A stretch of DNA of 64,000 nucleotides from Aquirufa nivalisilvae (GCF_004307455.1 NZ_SEWX01000005.1:744001-808000); one strand, 5' to 3'; positions 16,965 through 25,370 are shown, counted from the first letter of the stretch. Numbers and translations are program-made. Notes: generated from the sequence alone by a model not told the origin.

Positions 16965-17291
16965 ATGATAACTATATCTGATTTAGCGGCAGACCGTATT
17001 AAAGAGTTAAGATCTAAAGAAGGTTTAACTGAAGAGTACAACATCCGAGTGGCAGTTGAAGGTGGCGGATGTTCTGGATTAATGTATCAGTTGGATTTTG
17101 CGGCTGAGCCACAAAGTTCAGACATGATTTTCGAAGACAAAGGAGTTAAAGTGATGGTTGATAAAAAATCCATCCTTTACTTAGCTGGTACTGAATTAGA
17201 CTTTTCGGATGGCTTAAATGGCAAAGGCTTCCAATTTAAAAACCCGAATGCTTCACGTACCTGTGGTTGCGGAGAGAGTTTTTCTATCTAA
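16965..17291 (+). CDS. sufA: A-type Fe-S carrier (SufA/IscA/ErpA family)
   Basis: Carries iron-sulfur clusters from the scaffold to apo-proteins. The 108-residue protein has the three conserved cysteines: Cys36 in VEGGGCSGLMYQ and the C-terminal pair Cys100 and Cys102 in SRTCGCGESF. GTELDFSDGLNGKGFQFKNPNA before the pair is typical. The gene is divergent from sufCDSE, so the two may share regulation, and it converges with maf at an 7-bp gap. The name sufA is by context; ErpA-type function is equally possible. Compare the shortened relative at 52679-52975, which lacks the terminal pair. Confidence 0.9.
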   Translation: MITISDLAADRIKELRSKEGLTEEYNIRVAVEGGGCSGLMYQLDFAAEPQSSDMIFEDKGVKVMVDKKSILYLAGTELDFSDGLNGKGFQFKNPNASRTCGCGESFSI

Positions 17292-17298
17292 ATTTTCT

Positions 17299-17910
17299 TT
17301 AAAAAGATAATATTGATTGTCGACCTTCCAGAATATAGGGTTGCATCATGTGATATACTCGATGAATTGGTAAACCCATCACGGTATAAAAAGAACCTTC
17401 TAATCGACTGATTCCCACCATACCAATAAAATCTTGTACACCATAGGCACCCGCTTTATCCAAAGATGAACCGCCTTTCACGTACCAATCAATCTCCCAA
17501 TCCAACAAGTTTCTAAATGAAACTACGGCTCGATCCACTTGAGTATCAGCTACATTGGGTCCAATGAGCGATATTCCTGTAAAAACTTCATGATCTTTGC
17601 CTGAAAGTTGCAACAACATCTCTCGGGCCTCCTGCTTATCTGCCGGCTTATTCAAAATTTGCCCATCCACCACGACGATGGTATCTGCAGCAAGTATCAA
17701 TTGATTCGGACATGATTCCGCTAAAACCTTGGCTTTCTTTTCTGCCAAAATACCTGGCACATCTTCTATCTGCCAAGCTGCATCAATCGACTCGTCAATA
17801 TCAGCTGGCAAAACGGTAAAATCGAAACCTGCCTGCGTTAAAATTTCTTTTCTGCGAGGAGAATTTGACGCTAAAATTAGAGGATATTGGAGAGATAGTG
17901 AGCTTGACAT
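17299..17910 (-). CDS. maf: Maf-family nucleotide pyrophosphatase
   Basis: A house-cleaning enzyme that hydrolyses non-canonical nucleoside triphosphates such as dTTP/UTP or methylated bases, depending on subfamily. The 203-residue protein shows the Maf signature ASNSPRRKEILTQAGFDF (about residues 13-30). It also has the catalytic region ILAADTIVVVDGQILNKPADKQEA with Asp near 77, and the GAYGVQDFIGMVGISRLEGSFYTVMGLPI block. The start at 17910 is the first ATG. The gene converges with sufA and is divergent from marR. Subfamily (YhdE or YceF type) is not assigned with certainty. Confidence 0.94.
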   Translation of the reverse strand: MSSSLSLQYPLILASNSPRRKEILTQAGFDFTVLPADIDESIDAAWQIEDVPGILAEKKAKVLAESCPNQLILAADTIVVVDGQILNKPADKQEAREMLLQLSGKDHEVFTGISLIGPNVADTQVDRAVVSFRNLLDWEIDWYVKGGSSLDKAGAYGVQDFIGMVGISRLEGSFYTVMGLPIHRVYHMMQPYILEGRQSILSF

Positions 17911-17972
17911 GAATCAAAAATACATGATTTTGATTCATGTAGGCCCATTTTCAAAAAAAATATTTAAAAACA

Positions 17973-18003
17973 TTTGTATTTAATGTAATTACATTTAATT
18001 TTG
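17973..18003 (+). promoter_or_regulatory. marR promoter with a palindromic operator in the spacer
   Basis: TTTG at 17973-17976 and TAATTTTG at 17996-18003 are 19 nt apart, a full Bacteroidota promoter 20 nt before the marR ATG. The spacer contains the perfect 14-bp palindrome AATGTAATTACATT (17982-17995). With one mismatched pair this extends to 22 bp. Its size and AT-rich symmetry are what MarR dimers bind, so autorepression by blocking the polymerase is inferred. Confidence 0.75.
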
Positions 18004-18023
18004 CAACATCAATTTATACTGAT

Positions 18024-18473
18024 ATGGGAATTGCAAACGAATTACAACAAACCAACTTTGCCTCAGAAGAGGCTAAAGCCATTGTTAATGTGATTTTCAC
18101 AGGTAACTGGATTGCCTACCAACAACAAGAATTGTTGAAACCTTTTGACTTATCGATGCAGCAGTACAATGTACTTCGAATTTTAAGAGGTCAAAATGGA
18201 AAACCCATGACAGTACTGGCCATCATTGAGCGCATGTTGGATCGAACATCCAATGCTTCTCGTTTGGTCGATAAGTTGGTAGAAAAAAAATGGGTCCTCA
18301 GAAGAGAATGTCCGAATGACCGTAGAGCGGTGGATGTCCTCATTCTTCCTGAAGGACTTGCCTTACTTCAACAAGTGGATGAAATTCAAAATCAGTGGGT
18401 TAAACGTTTTGAGCACATGACTCAAGAAGATTTAATCAAACTAAATGAACTTTTGGACCTTTTTAGAAATTAA
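18024..18473 (+). CDS. MarR-family transcriptional regulator
   Basis: A 149-residue winged-helix repressor. The winged-helix core is clear: LSMQQYNVLRILRGQNGKPMTVLAIIERMLDRTSNASRLVDKLVEKKWVLRRECPNDRRAVDVLILPEG, with the recognition helix in TSNASRLVDKL and the wing DRRAVDV. Terminal helices form the dimer interface. It is followed by a YceI protein (76 bp) and a nitroreductase. This three-gene order is common in Bacteroidota and suggests control of an oxidative or electrophile response. A palindrome sits exactly in its promoter spacer, consistent with autoregulation. The inducing ligand is unknown, and no sensor cysteine stands out. Confidence 0.92.
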   Translation: MGIANELQQTNFASEEAKAIVNVIFTGNWIAYQQQELLKPFDLSMQQYNVLRILRGQNGKPMTVLAIIERMLDRTSNASRLVDKLVEKKWVLRRECPNDRRAVDVLILPEGLALLQQVDEIQNQWVKRFEHMTQEDLIKLNELLDLFRN

Positions 18474-18549
18474 ATACGCATTACAATTCATCAACAATTT
18501 TATATTTCTCTATTCAATTCAATTAAAACCCTTTTAAAATTAATCAACA

Positions 18550-19125
18550 ATGAAAAAAGTAAGCTTTATTCTTTCCGCCTTAGCCTTTGTGGCATTTACT
18601 CAAACATCTATTGCTGCTCCTAGTACAAGTCCAGTTTCTACTAAAGCTAGTAGCATTGTTTGGAATGCAAAAAAAGTAACTGGTGAGCACACTGGTACTA
18701 TTGGCATTTCAGCAGGTAAATTAGTAGTTAATAAAAATCAGATCACTGGTGGTAATTTCACTATTGATATGAAATCGATTGTTTGTAAGGATATTACTGA
18801 TCCTGAGTACAACAAGAAATTTGTAGGTCATATTTCTTCTGGTGACTTTTTTGAGATTGAAAAATTCCCGACTGCACAATTTGTTATCACCAAAGTAGCT
18901 GGCAACCAAGTAAGTGGCAATTTGACTATCAAAGGTATCACAAAAGCGATCACGTTTCCTGCTCAAATTACAGTAAACAATGGCAAAGTGAGTGCGAAAG
19001 CTAACATCACGATTGACCGTACAGACTATGACATCAAGTTTGGTTCTAAGAAATTTTTCGAATCAATTGGCGATAAAGCCATCTTTGATGATTTCTCTTT
19101 AGCAGTGACTTTAGTTTCTGAATAA
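18550..19125 (+). CDS. YceI-family periplasmic lipocalin-like protein
   Basis: A 191-residue exported protein. The signal peptide MKKVSFILSALAFVAFTQTSIA ends near residue 22. The mature part is the YceI beta-barrel that binds isoprenoid or other amphiphilic ligands in its relatives. Visible family segments are SSIVWNAKKVTGEHTGTIGISAGKL, GGNFTIDMKSIVCKDI, FVGHISSGDFFEIEKFPTAQFVITKV and a closing barrel strand FDDFSLAVTLVSE. The second gene of the marR-yceI-nitroreductase set. Only a half-site (ATTACA) of the marR palindrome appears before it. Ligand and role are not known; an oxidative-stress role is a guess from context. Confidence 0.92.
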   Translation: MKKVSFILSALAFVAFTQTSIAAPSTSPVSTKASSIVWNAKKVTGEHTGTIGISAGKLVVNKNQITGGNFTIDMKSIVCKDITDPEYNKKFVGHISSGDFFEIEKFPTAQFVITKVAGNQVSGNLTIKGITKAITFPAQITVNNGKVSAKANITIDRTDYDIKFGSKKFFESIGDKAIFDDFSLAVTLVSE

Positions 19126-19136
19126 AACAATTTACG

Positions 19137-19169
19137 AGCTTAGCCTGTTAAAAAGGCTAAGCTTTGTTT
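19137..19169 (+). terminator. Hairpin between yceI and nitroreductase genes
   Basis: AGCTTAGCCT (19137-19146) pairs with AGGCTAAGCT (19154-19163) around GTTAAAA, followed by TTGTTT. The stem is 10 bp and the T-run is imperfect. It may end most yceI transcripts or thin out read-through to the nitroreductase. Confidence 0.65.
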
Positions 19170-19191
19170 AACACAATTATACCCTAAAATT

Positions 19192-19824
19192 ATGTCTTTA
19201 GTAGATGCTTTGCAATGGCGCTATGCCGCCAAAAGAATGAATGGAAAAAAAGTGGACGCATCTAAAATTGAATCCCTTTTATCAGCCATTCAATTATCTG
19301 CATCAGGATTTGGCTTACAGCCATATCAAATTCTTGTGATTGAAAACCAAGAATTAAAAGCGAAAATTCAACCTGCCGCATACAATCAACCGCAAATTGT
19401 AGAATCTTCGCATTTGTTGGTTTTTGCCGCTTGGAATGAAGTTACAGCTGAAAAAATTAATGCTTTCATTCAATTAGTTTCCGAAACAAGAAATGTCGAC
19501 GTCGCTGACCTGAAAGCCTATAAAGATGCCATTGCAGGCTCTTTGCTTAGTAGACCTGTGGAAGATCAAGTTAAATGGATGGATAAACAAGTTTACCTCG
19601 CTTTAGGTACAGCATTAGTTGCTGCTGCCAAACTAGAAATTGATAGCACCCCTATGGAGGGATTCAAACCTTCCGAAGTGGATGAGATTTTAAATCTCAA
19701 AGAAAAAGGATTGCATGCTGTTTTAATGATGGCAATAGGTGAGCGAGATGAGGCTTCCGACTTTATGGTCAATGCCAAAAAAGTACGCTGGCCAAAAGAA
19801 GAATTATTTACACATATTGTTTAA
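19192..19824 (+). CDS. Nitroreductase-family NAD(P)H oxidoreductase
   Basis: A 210-residue FMN-dependent flavoenzyme of the NfsB-like nitroreductase family. It opens LVDALQWRYAAKRMNGKKVDASKIESLLSAIQLSASGFGLQPYQILVI. The basic RYAAKRMNGKK and the SGFGLQPYQ phosphate/FMN contacts are diagnostic. The second half has DKQVYLALGTALVAAAKLEIDSTPMEGFKPSEVDEIL and a closing AIGERDEASDFMVNAKKVRWP, the family's C-terminal FMN site. It is the third gene of the MarR/YceI set, reached through a hairpin, so its expression may be partly uncoupled. The physiological substrate may be a quinone, nitro compound or other electrophile. Confidence 0.92.
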   Translation: MSLVDALQWRYAAKRMNGKKVDASKIESLLSAIQLSASGFGLQPYQILVIENQELKAKIQPAAYNQPQIVESSHLLVFAAWNEVTAEKINAFIQLVSETRNVDVADLKAYKDAIAGSLLSRPVEDQVKWMDKQVYLALGTALVAAAKLEIDSTPMEGFKPSEVDEILNLKEKGLHAVLMMAIGERDEASDFMVNAKKVRWPKEELFTHIV

Positions 19825-19829
19825 AAAAG

Positions 19830-19857
19830 AAAAAGGTCTCCGTGGAGACCTTTTTTT
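19830..19857. terminator. Bidirectional terminator, nitroreductase / cca
   Basis: AAAAAGGTCTC and its complement (19830-19840 and 19845-19855) flank a four-base loop CGTG, with A and T runs on both sides. It separates converging genes, and its T-run overlaps the last codons of the minus-strand gene. Confidence 0.85.
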
Positions 19858-21301
19858 ATGCCAAATCTGCCAAACTTAATTGAGGATTCAATCCAAGTTT
19901 CTTCCCTTCTTCCAACATAAATTCCCAGGCAGAAGCTAAATCATTTTTGACTTGACCTTCTAATATTGCTTCTCGAATAGCCACTTTGATTAAACCAATT
20001 TCTTTTCCTGGTCCAATATCAAAGACTTGCATGATAATCTCACCCGAAATGACAGGTTGAAAATTCCTCAAGGAGTCCTTCTCTTCGACCTCCTTCAATT
20101 TCTCTTCTACTTTATCAAAATTCTTTAAATAGCGCTTTACTTTATCTCCATTTTTGGAAGTGATATCAGCTCGACAAAGTGTCATTAATGCTTCTAACTC
20201 CTCACCTGCCTCAAATAACAATCGACGTAAAGCCGCATCGGTAATTTCTTCTTTTGACAAAGCAATTGGCCTCAAATGCAATCGAACGAGCTTTTGAACT
20301 AATTTCATCTTCTCATTCAAAGGCAATTTTAATCGCTTGAAAATAGCGGGCACTTGTCTCGCTCCCATTTCTTCATGTCCATGAAATGTCCAGCCTTTTT
20401 TAGGATCAAAACGTTTGGTGGCAGGTTTGGCAATATCATGTAAAATGGCAGCCCAACGCCACCACAAATCGTCTGTGTGTTGAGAAATATTATCTAAAAC
20501 CTGAAGGGTATGGTAAAAATTATCTTTATGTCCTTTTCCATCTTCTGTATCCACCCCTTTTAGCTTAACAAATTCAGGGAAAATGATGGGTAAAATCCCA
20601 CAGGCGTCTAAAAGTAAAAAACCATAGGAAGGTTTTCTGCAAAGTATAATTTTGTTTAATTCTTCCGAAATACGCTCCATAGAAATAATTTCCAAGCGAA
20701 CATTCTCTACTTGAAGCGCCTCAAATGTGGTAGGATGTATATCAAAACCTAACTGAGCAGCAAAACGAATGGCGCGCATCATGCGCAATGGATCATCAGA
20801 AAAGGTAATTCCTGGCTCGAGAGGTGTTCGTAAAATTCGAGCTTCTAAGTCTTTCAATCCATCAAAAGGATCCAGAAGTTTACCCCAATGCATTGAATTT
20901 AACTGAACTGCCATGGCATTGATGGTAAAATCTCTTCGATTTTGATCATCTTCTAAACTGCCTTCCTCCACGATGGGTTTTCTGGAATCACGTTGGTAGG
21001 ATTCTTTTCTCGCCCCAACAAATTCTAAGTCCCAATCGTCCACTTTCAACATGGCTGTACCGAAGTTCTTAAAAACGGAAACTTGATGTTCAGGCAAATT
21101 AAATTCACGGGCTACTTCTTCTGCTAATGCAATTCCAGAGCCTATGCAAACTACATCAATGTCTTTCTTACTATCTCTACCTAAAATGGCATCACGTACA
21201 TATCCTCCAATGACATAGGTATCTAATCCTAAACGGTCAGCAGCAGCTCCAATCTTGACAAAAATTGGATTCTCAATAATTTCCTTTCCCGTTTTTATCA
21301 T
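19856..21301 (-). CDS. CCA tRNA nucleotidyltransferase / poly(A) polymerase with HD domain
   Basis: Adds or repairs the 3' CCA end of tRNAs, or adds A tails. The two activities cannot be separated by eye in this class II family. The 481-residue protein has the nucleotidyltransferase head with YVIGGYVRDAILGRDSKKDIDVVCIG (GYVRD, and the DxD metal pair in KDIDV, about residues 30-50). A RNA-binding region with RRDFTINAMAVQL and DDPLRMMRAIRFAAQLGF follows. An HD domain has HTLQVLDNISQ and WAAILHDIAKPATKRF near residue 280. Its ATG overlaps the upstream tsaC-like stop by 4 bp, so the two are coupled and both concern tRNA. Confidence 0.93.
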   Translation of the reverse strand: MIKTGKEIIENPIFVKIGAAADRLGLDTYVIGGYVRDAILGRDSKKDIDVVCIGSGIALAEEVAREFNLPEHQVSVFKNFGTAMLKVDDWDLEFVGARKESYQRDSRKPIVEEGSLEDDQNRRDFTINAMAVQLNSMHWGKLLDPFDGLKDLEARILRTPLEPGITFSDDPLRMMRAIRFAAQLGFDIHPTTFEALQVENVRLEIISMERISEELNKIILCRKPSYGFLLLDACGILPIIFPEFVKLKGVDTEDGKGHKDNFYHTLQVLDNISQHTDDLWWRWAAILHDIAKPATKRFDPKKGWTFHGHEEMGARQVPAIFKRLKLPLNEKMKLVQKLVRLHLRPIALSKEEITDAALRRLLFEAGEELEALMTLCRADITSKNGDKVKRYLKNFDKVEEKLKEVEEKDSLRNFQPVISGEIIMQVFDIGPGKEIGLIKVAIREAILEGQVKNDLASAWEFMLEEGKKLGLNPQLSLADLA

Positions 21302-21864
21302 GGACGAATCATAGTATAATCACCATTCAAGCCTAATTTGACAATTTTAGATGCCTTGGCTTTCCCTTTGGGAGGATTTGGGTTTTGTAAAATATAGTCT
21401 ACTCCTCCTTTTATTATAGGTGAAACAGTCTCAAAGTTTTCTGGTGAAGGCTCTCCTGAAATATTCGCTGAAGTGGAAACAATCGCTCTTTGGTATCGAT
21501 AAACAAGACCTTTACAAAACTCATCTTTAACTAAACGAATGGCAATGGTTCCTTCAGGACCTAACACATGCTTACTAACGTTTTTACCTTTGGGATAAAT
21601 AACTGTTAAGGGATCTTCGGCAAAATCTACTAAATCCCAAGCTATATCTGGCACTTGCTCTACATATTCATTTAACTGCTCTATCTTGGATATAAGCAAA
21701 ATTAGACCCTTGTTTTCTGGTCTTTGTTTGATGTCAAACAATTTCTCAATGGACGCATCCATCCGGGCATCACAACCTAAACCCCAGATGGTATCACTAG
21801 GATATAAGAGTACTCCTCCTGATTTTAATGATTTTACTGCGTCGTCGTAAATGGACTGTATCAT
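21298..21864 (-). CDS. L-threonylcarbamoyladenylate synthase
   Basis: Makes threonylcarbamoyl-AMP from threonine, bicarbonate and ATP for t6A37 modification of ANN-decoding tRNAs. The 188-residue YrdC/Sua5-domain protein shows LLYPSDTIWGLGCDA (about residues 19-33), KQRPENKGLILLI, the GPEGTIAIRLVKDEF region, and VSTSANISGEPSPENF. It has the short TsaC-like length without the extra Sua5 domain. It overlaps the cca/pap gene by 4 bp, a tRNA-modification/maturation pair, and diverges from argS. A TACCTTTG box ends four bases before its ATG, which would give a leaderless transcript if used. Confidence 0.94.
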   Translation of the reverse strand: MIQSIYDDAVKSLKSGGVLLYPSDTIWGLGCDARMDASIEKLFDIKQRPENKGLILLISKIEQLNEYVEQVPDIAWDLVDFAEDPLTVIYPKGKNVSKHVLGPEGTIAIRLVKDEFCKGLVYRYQRAIVSTSANISGEPSPENFETVSPIIKGGVDYILQNPNPPKGKAKASKIVKLGLNGDYTMIRP

Positions 21865-21868
21865 ATCA

Positions 21869-21937
21869 CAAAGGTAAAGATTAATTCCTCTTTTATTAAG
21901 TCGAGAATCAATGTTTAGCTTGAATTGGCTACCTTTG
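21869..21937. promoter_or_regulatory. Divergent -7-like boxes between tsaC-like gene and argS
   Basis: The same octamer TACCTTTG occurs on the minus strand at 21869-21876 (4 nt before the tsaC-like ATG) and on the plus strand at 21930-21937 (34 nt before argS). Both match TAnnTTTG. Neither has an obvious -33 box. The minus-strand one would imply a leaderless message. Confidence 0.4.
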
Positions 21938-21971
21938 CAAACATTTTAATCACAATTTCTTCGTCTTTGGT

Positions 21972-23759
21972 ATGTCGAGTATACAAGTACAACTCATTGC
22001 AAGTATTCAAGCCGGTTTAAGTTCCTTATTTCAAATAGAGGAAAGTGACCTCAGCCTTCAAGAAACTAAAAAGGAATTTGAAGGAGCCTATACTTTTGTT
22101 GTATTTCCATATACCAAAAGGGCTGGCAAGGCACCGGCACAAATTGCTCAAGCCTTGGGTGATTTCTTAGTTGAAAACAACCCTCAATTAGTAAAAGCCT
22201 ACCAAGTTGTTCAAGGATTTTTGAATATTTCCTTACACGATTCTGTTTGGTATGGATTATTGCAAGAATTAGCCTTAGATAAATCGGCGTTTCAATTGGC
22301 ACATAAAAATGAAAAAATTGTCATTGAATATTCCTCCCCCAATACCAATAAACCACTTCATTTAGGTCATTTAAGAAACAATTTTCTGGGCTATTCGGTC
22401 GCTCAAATACTAAAAGCCGGTGGTTATGAGGTGATTAAAACTAATTTAGTCAATGACCGGGGCATACATATTTGCAAGTCGATGTTGGCTTATCAATTAT
22501 TTGGCAACGGCGAAACACCTGATTCCAGTGGATTGAAAGGCGACCATTTAGTAGGTAAATATTATGTGGCCTTTGATAGGGCTTATAAATCTGAAATTGA
22601 ACAATTAGTTGCTACTGGTATTGATCCAGAAAAAGCGAAAGCACAAGCTCCAATCATGTTACAAGCTCAGGCTATGTTATTGGCTTGGGAACAAGGAGAA
22701 CCGTCTGTGATCCAGTTATGGGAAACCATGAACGCCTGGGTATTGGATGGCTTTGCGGCTAGTTATAAGCAAATGGGCGTTGATTTTGACAAAATTTATC
22801 GCGAATCCAATACGTATTTATTAGGTAAAAAATTAGTTGATGAAGGATTAGCTCAAGGAGTATTCTATCAAAAGCCTGATGGTTCTGTTTGGATTAATCT
22901 GGAGGAAGAAGGATTGGATGAGAAATTGGTATTGAGAAAGGATGGAACTTCGGTGTACATCACCCAGGATATGGGAACTGCCCAATTAAAATATGAAGAC
23001 TTTGGAGCACAACAGTCTATATATGTGGTTGGTAATGAGCAAGATTACCATTTTGAGGTCTTGTTTCATATTTTAAAGAAATTGAATAAACCTTTCTCAC
23101 TAGGGAATTATCACCTATCCTATGGTATGGTGGATTTACCAAATGGTAAAATGAAATCAAGAGAAGGAACGGTAGTGGATGCGGATGATTTGATGCAGGA
23201 AATGGTAAATACTGCCAAAGAAAGAACCTTGGAATTAGGAAAAATAGAAGGTTTCACAGAAGAAGAGTCGAATCAATTGTTTCAACAATTGGGAATGGGC
23301 GCATTAAAATACTTTTTATTAAAAGTGGACCCTAAAAAACGCATGTTATTTAATCCGGAGGAATCCATTGATTTCCAAGGAAATACAGGCCCTTTCATTC
23401 AATATACTCATACAAGAATATGCTCTATCCGTAGAAAAGCCACAGAAAAAGGCTTTCCTCTAAGTGGCGAAACTCAATCGAACATATCCTTTGCGGAATC
23501 TGAAAGAGAATTAATTTATCTGTTGGGAACCTACAAAACGAAACTAGCAGAAGCATGTGAAAACTTCTCTCCTTCAATTATTGCACAATATTCCTTTGAT
23601 TTAGCAAAACAATTCAATAAATTTTACAATGAATTGACCATCTTAAATGAAGAAAGCGAGGAGATTAGAACAATTCGACTTACCTTGGCAGACTTAACAG
23701 GCAAAACAATTCAGCACGCAACTTCGTTATTGGGGATAGTTTCTCCTGAACGAATGTAA
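21972..23759 (+). CDS. argS: Arginine-tRNA ligase
   Basis: Charges tRNA-Arg. The 595-residue class I synthetase has the N-terminal additional domain (about 1-110), with ANP-like segments such as FVVFPYTKRAGKAPAQIAQALG. The catalytic signature SSPNTNKPLHLGHLRNNFLG (HLGH, about residue 127) follows. The KMSKS equivalent reads GKMKSREGTVVDADDL, and the anticodon-binding helices run from about residue 465, ending LGIVSPERM. ArgRS normally has a degenerate KMSKS, so this variant is expected. It starts at ATG 21972 and is followed by a glutathione peroxidase one base after its stop. Confidence 0.96.
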   Translation: MSSIQVQLIASIQAGLSSLFQIEESDLSLQETKKEFEGAYTFVVFPYTKRAGKAPAQIAQALGDFLVENNPQLVKAYQVVQGFLNISLHDSVWYGLLQELALDKSAFQLAHKNEKIVIEYSSPNTNKPLHLGHLRNNFLGYSVAQILKAGGYEVIKTNLVNDRGIHICKSMLAYQLFGNGETPDSSGLKGDHLVGKYYVAFDRAYKSEIEQLVATGIDPEKAKAQAPIMLQAQAMLLAWEQGEPSVIQLWETMNAWVLDGFAASYKQMGVDFDKIYRESNTYLLGKKLVDEGLAQGVFYQKPDGSVWINLEEEGLDEKLVLRKDGTSVYITQDMGTAQLKYEDFGAQQSIYVVGNEQDYHFEVLFHILKKLNKPFSLGNYHLSYGMVDLPNGKMKSREGTVVDADDLMQEMVNTAKERTLELGKIEGFTEEESNQLFQQLGMGALKYFLLKVDPKKRMLFNPEESIDFQGNTGPFIQYTHTRICSIRRKATEKGFPLSGETQSNISFAESERELIYLLGTYKTKLAEACENFSPSIIAQYSFDLAKQFNKFYNELTILNEESEEIRTIRLTLADLTGKTIQHATSLLGIVSPERM

Positions 23760-23760
23760 C

Positions 23761-24387
23761 ATGAAACGAATTTTAACTTTCTCACTTATATTAATCACTA
23801 TCGTTATGCTAGTAAATATTGTAAAAATTGGATCCTTATTAACGGCTCTTACATTGCCGTTTACGCAAAACATCATTTTAAATCGCCCAGAAAACGTGGA
23901 AACTGTTGTTGCAGCACCGACTTTTCATAATTTCAAAATGAAAGGTATTGATGGCAAGGTTATAGACTTTAGCCAATTTAAAGGTAAGAAAGTAGTGGTA
24001 TTAAATACCGCTTCTAAATGTGGTTATACACCACAGTATGCTGATTGGGAGAAATTCCATCAAGCTAATAAAGACATTGTTATCTTAGGTTTCCCTGCCA
24101 ATGAATTTGGGGGTCAAGAACCAGGTAGCAACGAAGAAATTGCGAGTTTTTGCCAAAAAAACTACGGTGTTAGTTTCCAAATGATGGAAAAAGTCGTGGT
24201 AAAAGGCGATGGAAAATGTGATTTATACAAATGGCTTACAGATAAAAAAGGTAATGGTTGGAATGAAAAAGAACCAAGCTGGAATTTCTGTAAATATGTC
24301 ATCAACGAAAAGGGTGAACTAGTTAACTTTTTTGCTTCGGCAATTAAACCTACAAGTCCTGAGTTCCTTCAAGCTTTAGCGAAGTAA
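23761..24387 (+). CDS. Glutathione peroxidase-family thiol peroxidase, membrane-anchored or exported
   Basis: Reduces hydroperoxides with a thiol partner. The 208-residue protein has a hydrophobic N-terminus (residues 4-20) absent from cytosolic homologues, so it is probably exported or anchored in the inner membrane. The catalytic cysteine is Cys87 in VLNTASKCGYTPQY; it is a cysteine, not a selenocysteine. GFPANEFGGQEPGSNEEIASFC gives the conserved Gln and second Cys, and WNFCKYVINEKGELVNFF gives the Trp-Asn motif. Cys-type members usually use thioredoxin. It starts one base after argS and ends at a good hairpin, so the pair forms a transcription unit. Confidence 0.93.
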   Translation: MKRILTFSLILITIVMLVNIVKIGSLLTALTLPFTQNIILNRPENVETVVAAPTFHNFKMKGIDGKVIDFSQFKGKKVVVLNTASKCGYTPQYADWEKFHQANKDIVILGFPANEFGGQEPGSNEEIASFCQKNYGVSFQMMEKVVVKGDGKCDLYKWLTDKKGNGWNEKEPSWNFCKYVINEKGELVNFFASAIKPTSPEFLQALAK

Positions 24388-24400
24388 TTGATTTCTTACA

Positions 24401-24436
24401 TCCCTGAATTATGACCTAATTCAGGGATATTTGTTT
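24401..24436 (+). terminator. Terminator after glutathione peroxidase gene
   Basis: TCCCTGAATT (24401-24410) pairs with AATTCAGGGA (24418-24427) around ATGACCT, followed by TATTTGTTT. A 10-bp stem with a T-rich tail. Confidence 0.75.
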
Positions 24437-24455
24437 CTAATTAATACGAAAATAT

Positions 24456-25370
24456 ATGAATCGTTGGGTTGAAGCCGCTAGGCCCCGCACATTACCATTG
24501 GCCATAGCAAGTACCATTTTAGGAAATATATTGGCCTATGTAGATGGTCATTTTCTTTGGACTATTGGTGCCTTAGCCATTCTTACGACCCTGCTGCTTC
24601 AAATTTTATCCAATTTTGCCAATGATTTGGGGGATACACAAAATGGCGTTGATAATGCCGATAGAAAAGTGGCACTAAGGGCTGTTCAAACTGGGGCCAT
24701 TAGTCCTTCAGAAATGAAAAAAGCCGTTTATATCAGTGCACTCTTAGCGTTTATTTCGGGCATCAGTCTATTGTATATCAGCCTTCAAACGGCGAGTATT
24801 GAAATTATACTTGGATTTTTAGTTTTAGGCATATTGGCAATAGCTGCAGCTATTGCCTATACCGTGGGGAAAAGACCCTATGGATATATGGGATTGGGAG
24901 ACCTTTCCGTATTTCTATTTTTTGGTTTAGTAGGTACAGTTGGAGTCTATTTCTTACAAACGTTAGAATTCAAATTTGTTACTTTTTTACCAGCAGCAGG
25001 TTGTGGATTTATGTCAGTAGCTGTGTTGAATTTGAATAATTTACGTGACCTAGAAAATGACAAAAAACAAGGCAAACTCTCCATTCCTGTTCGTATTGGT
25101 AAAACCGCTGGATTTTTATATCAAAAATTCCTTTACATTTTGACCATCTTAAGTTTTGGTCTATTTCCCATGTTAAATCATGGAACCCCTCCTACTTTAA
25201 TGCAAAGCTCCACCATGCTGGCAGCCTTCATTCCTATAGCCTTATTAGCCAATAAATTACAACCTAGTTTAACGCCAACACAAATAGATCCATATTTAAA
25301 AAAAACAGCTTTAATTACCTTATGGCTAATTTTAGTATTTGGCTTTACTCAAATTTTTCTTAGCGAGTGA
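24456..25370 (+). CDS. menA: 1,4-dihydroxy-2-naphthoate polyprenyltransferase
   Basis: An inner-membrane UbiA-family prenyltransferase that attaches the isoprenoid side chain to 1,4-dihydroxy-2-naphthoate in menaquinone synthesis. The 304-residue protein has about eight transmembrane helices. The first aspartate-rich loop is FANDLGDTQNGVDNADRK (about residues 52-69), and the second is NLRDLENDKKQGKLSIPVRIG (about 190-210). The opening WVEAARPRTLPLAIAS is typical of MenA. It is preceded by a terminator and ends inside a run shared with the next gene's leader. Menaquinone is the usual respiratory quinone in this phylum. The other men genes are not in the window. Confidence 0.93.
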   Translation: MNRWVEAARPRTLPLAIASTILGNILAYVDGHFLWTIGALAILTTLLLQILSNFANDLGDTQNGVDNADRKVALRAVQTGAISPSEMKKAVYISALLAFISGISLLYISLQTASIEIILGFLVLGILAIAAAIAYTVGKRPYGYMGLGDLSVFLFFGLVGTVGVYFLQTLEFKFVTFLPAAGCGFMSVAVLNLNNLRDLENDKKQGKLSIPVRIGKTAGFLYQKFLYILTILSFGLFPMLNHGTPPTLMQSSTMLAAFIPIALLANKLQPSLTPTQIDPYLKKTALITLWLILVFGFTQIFLSE

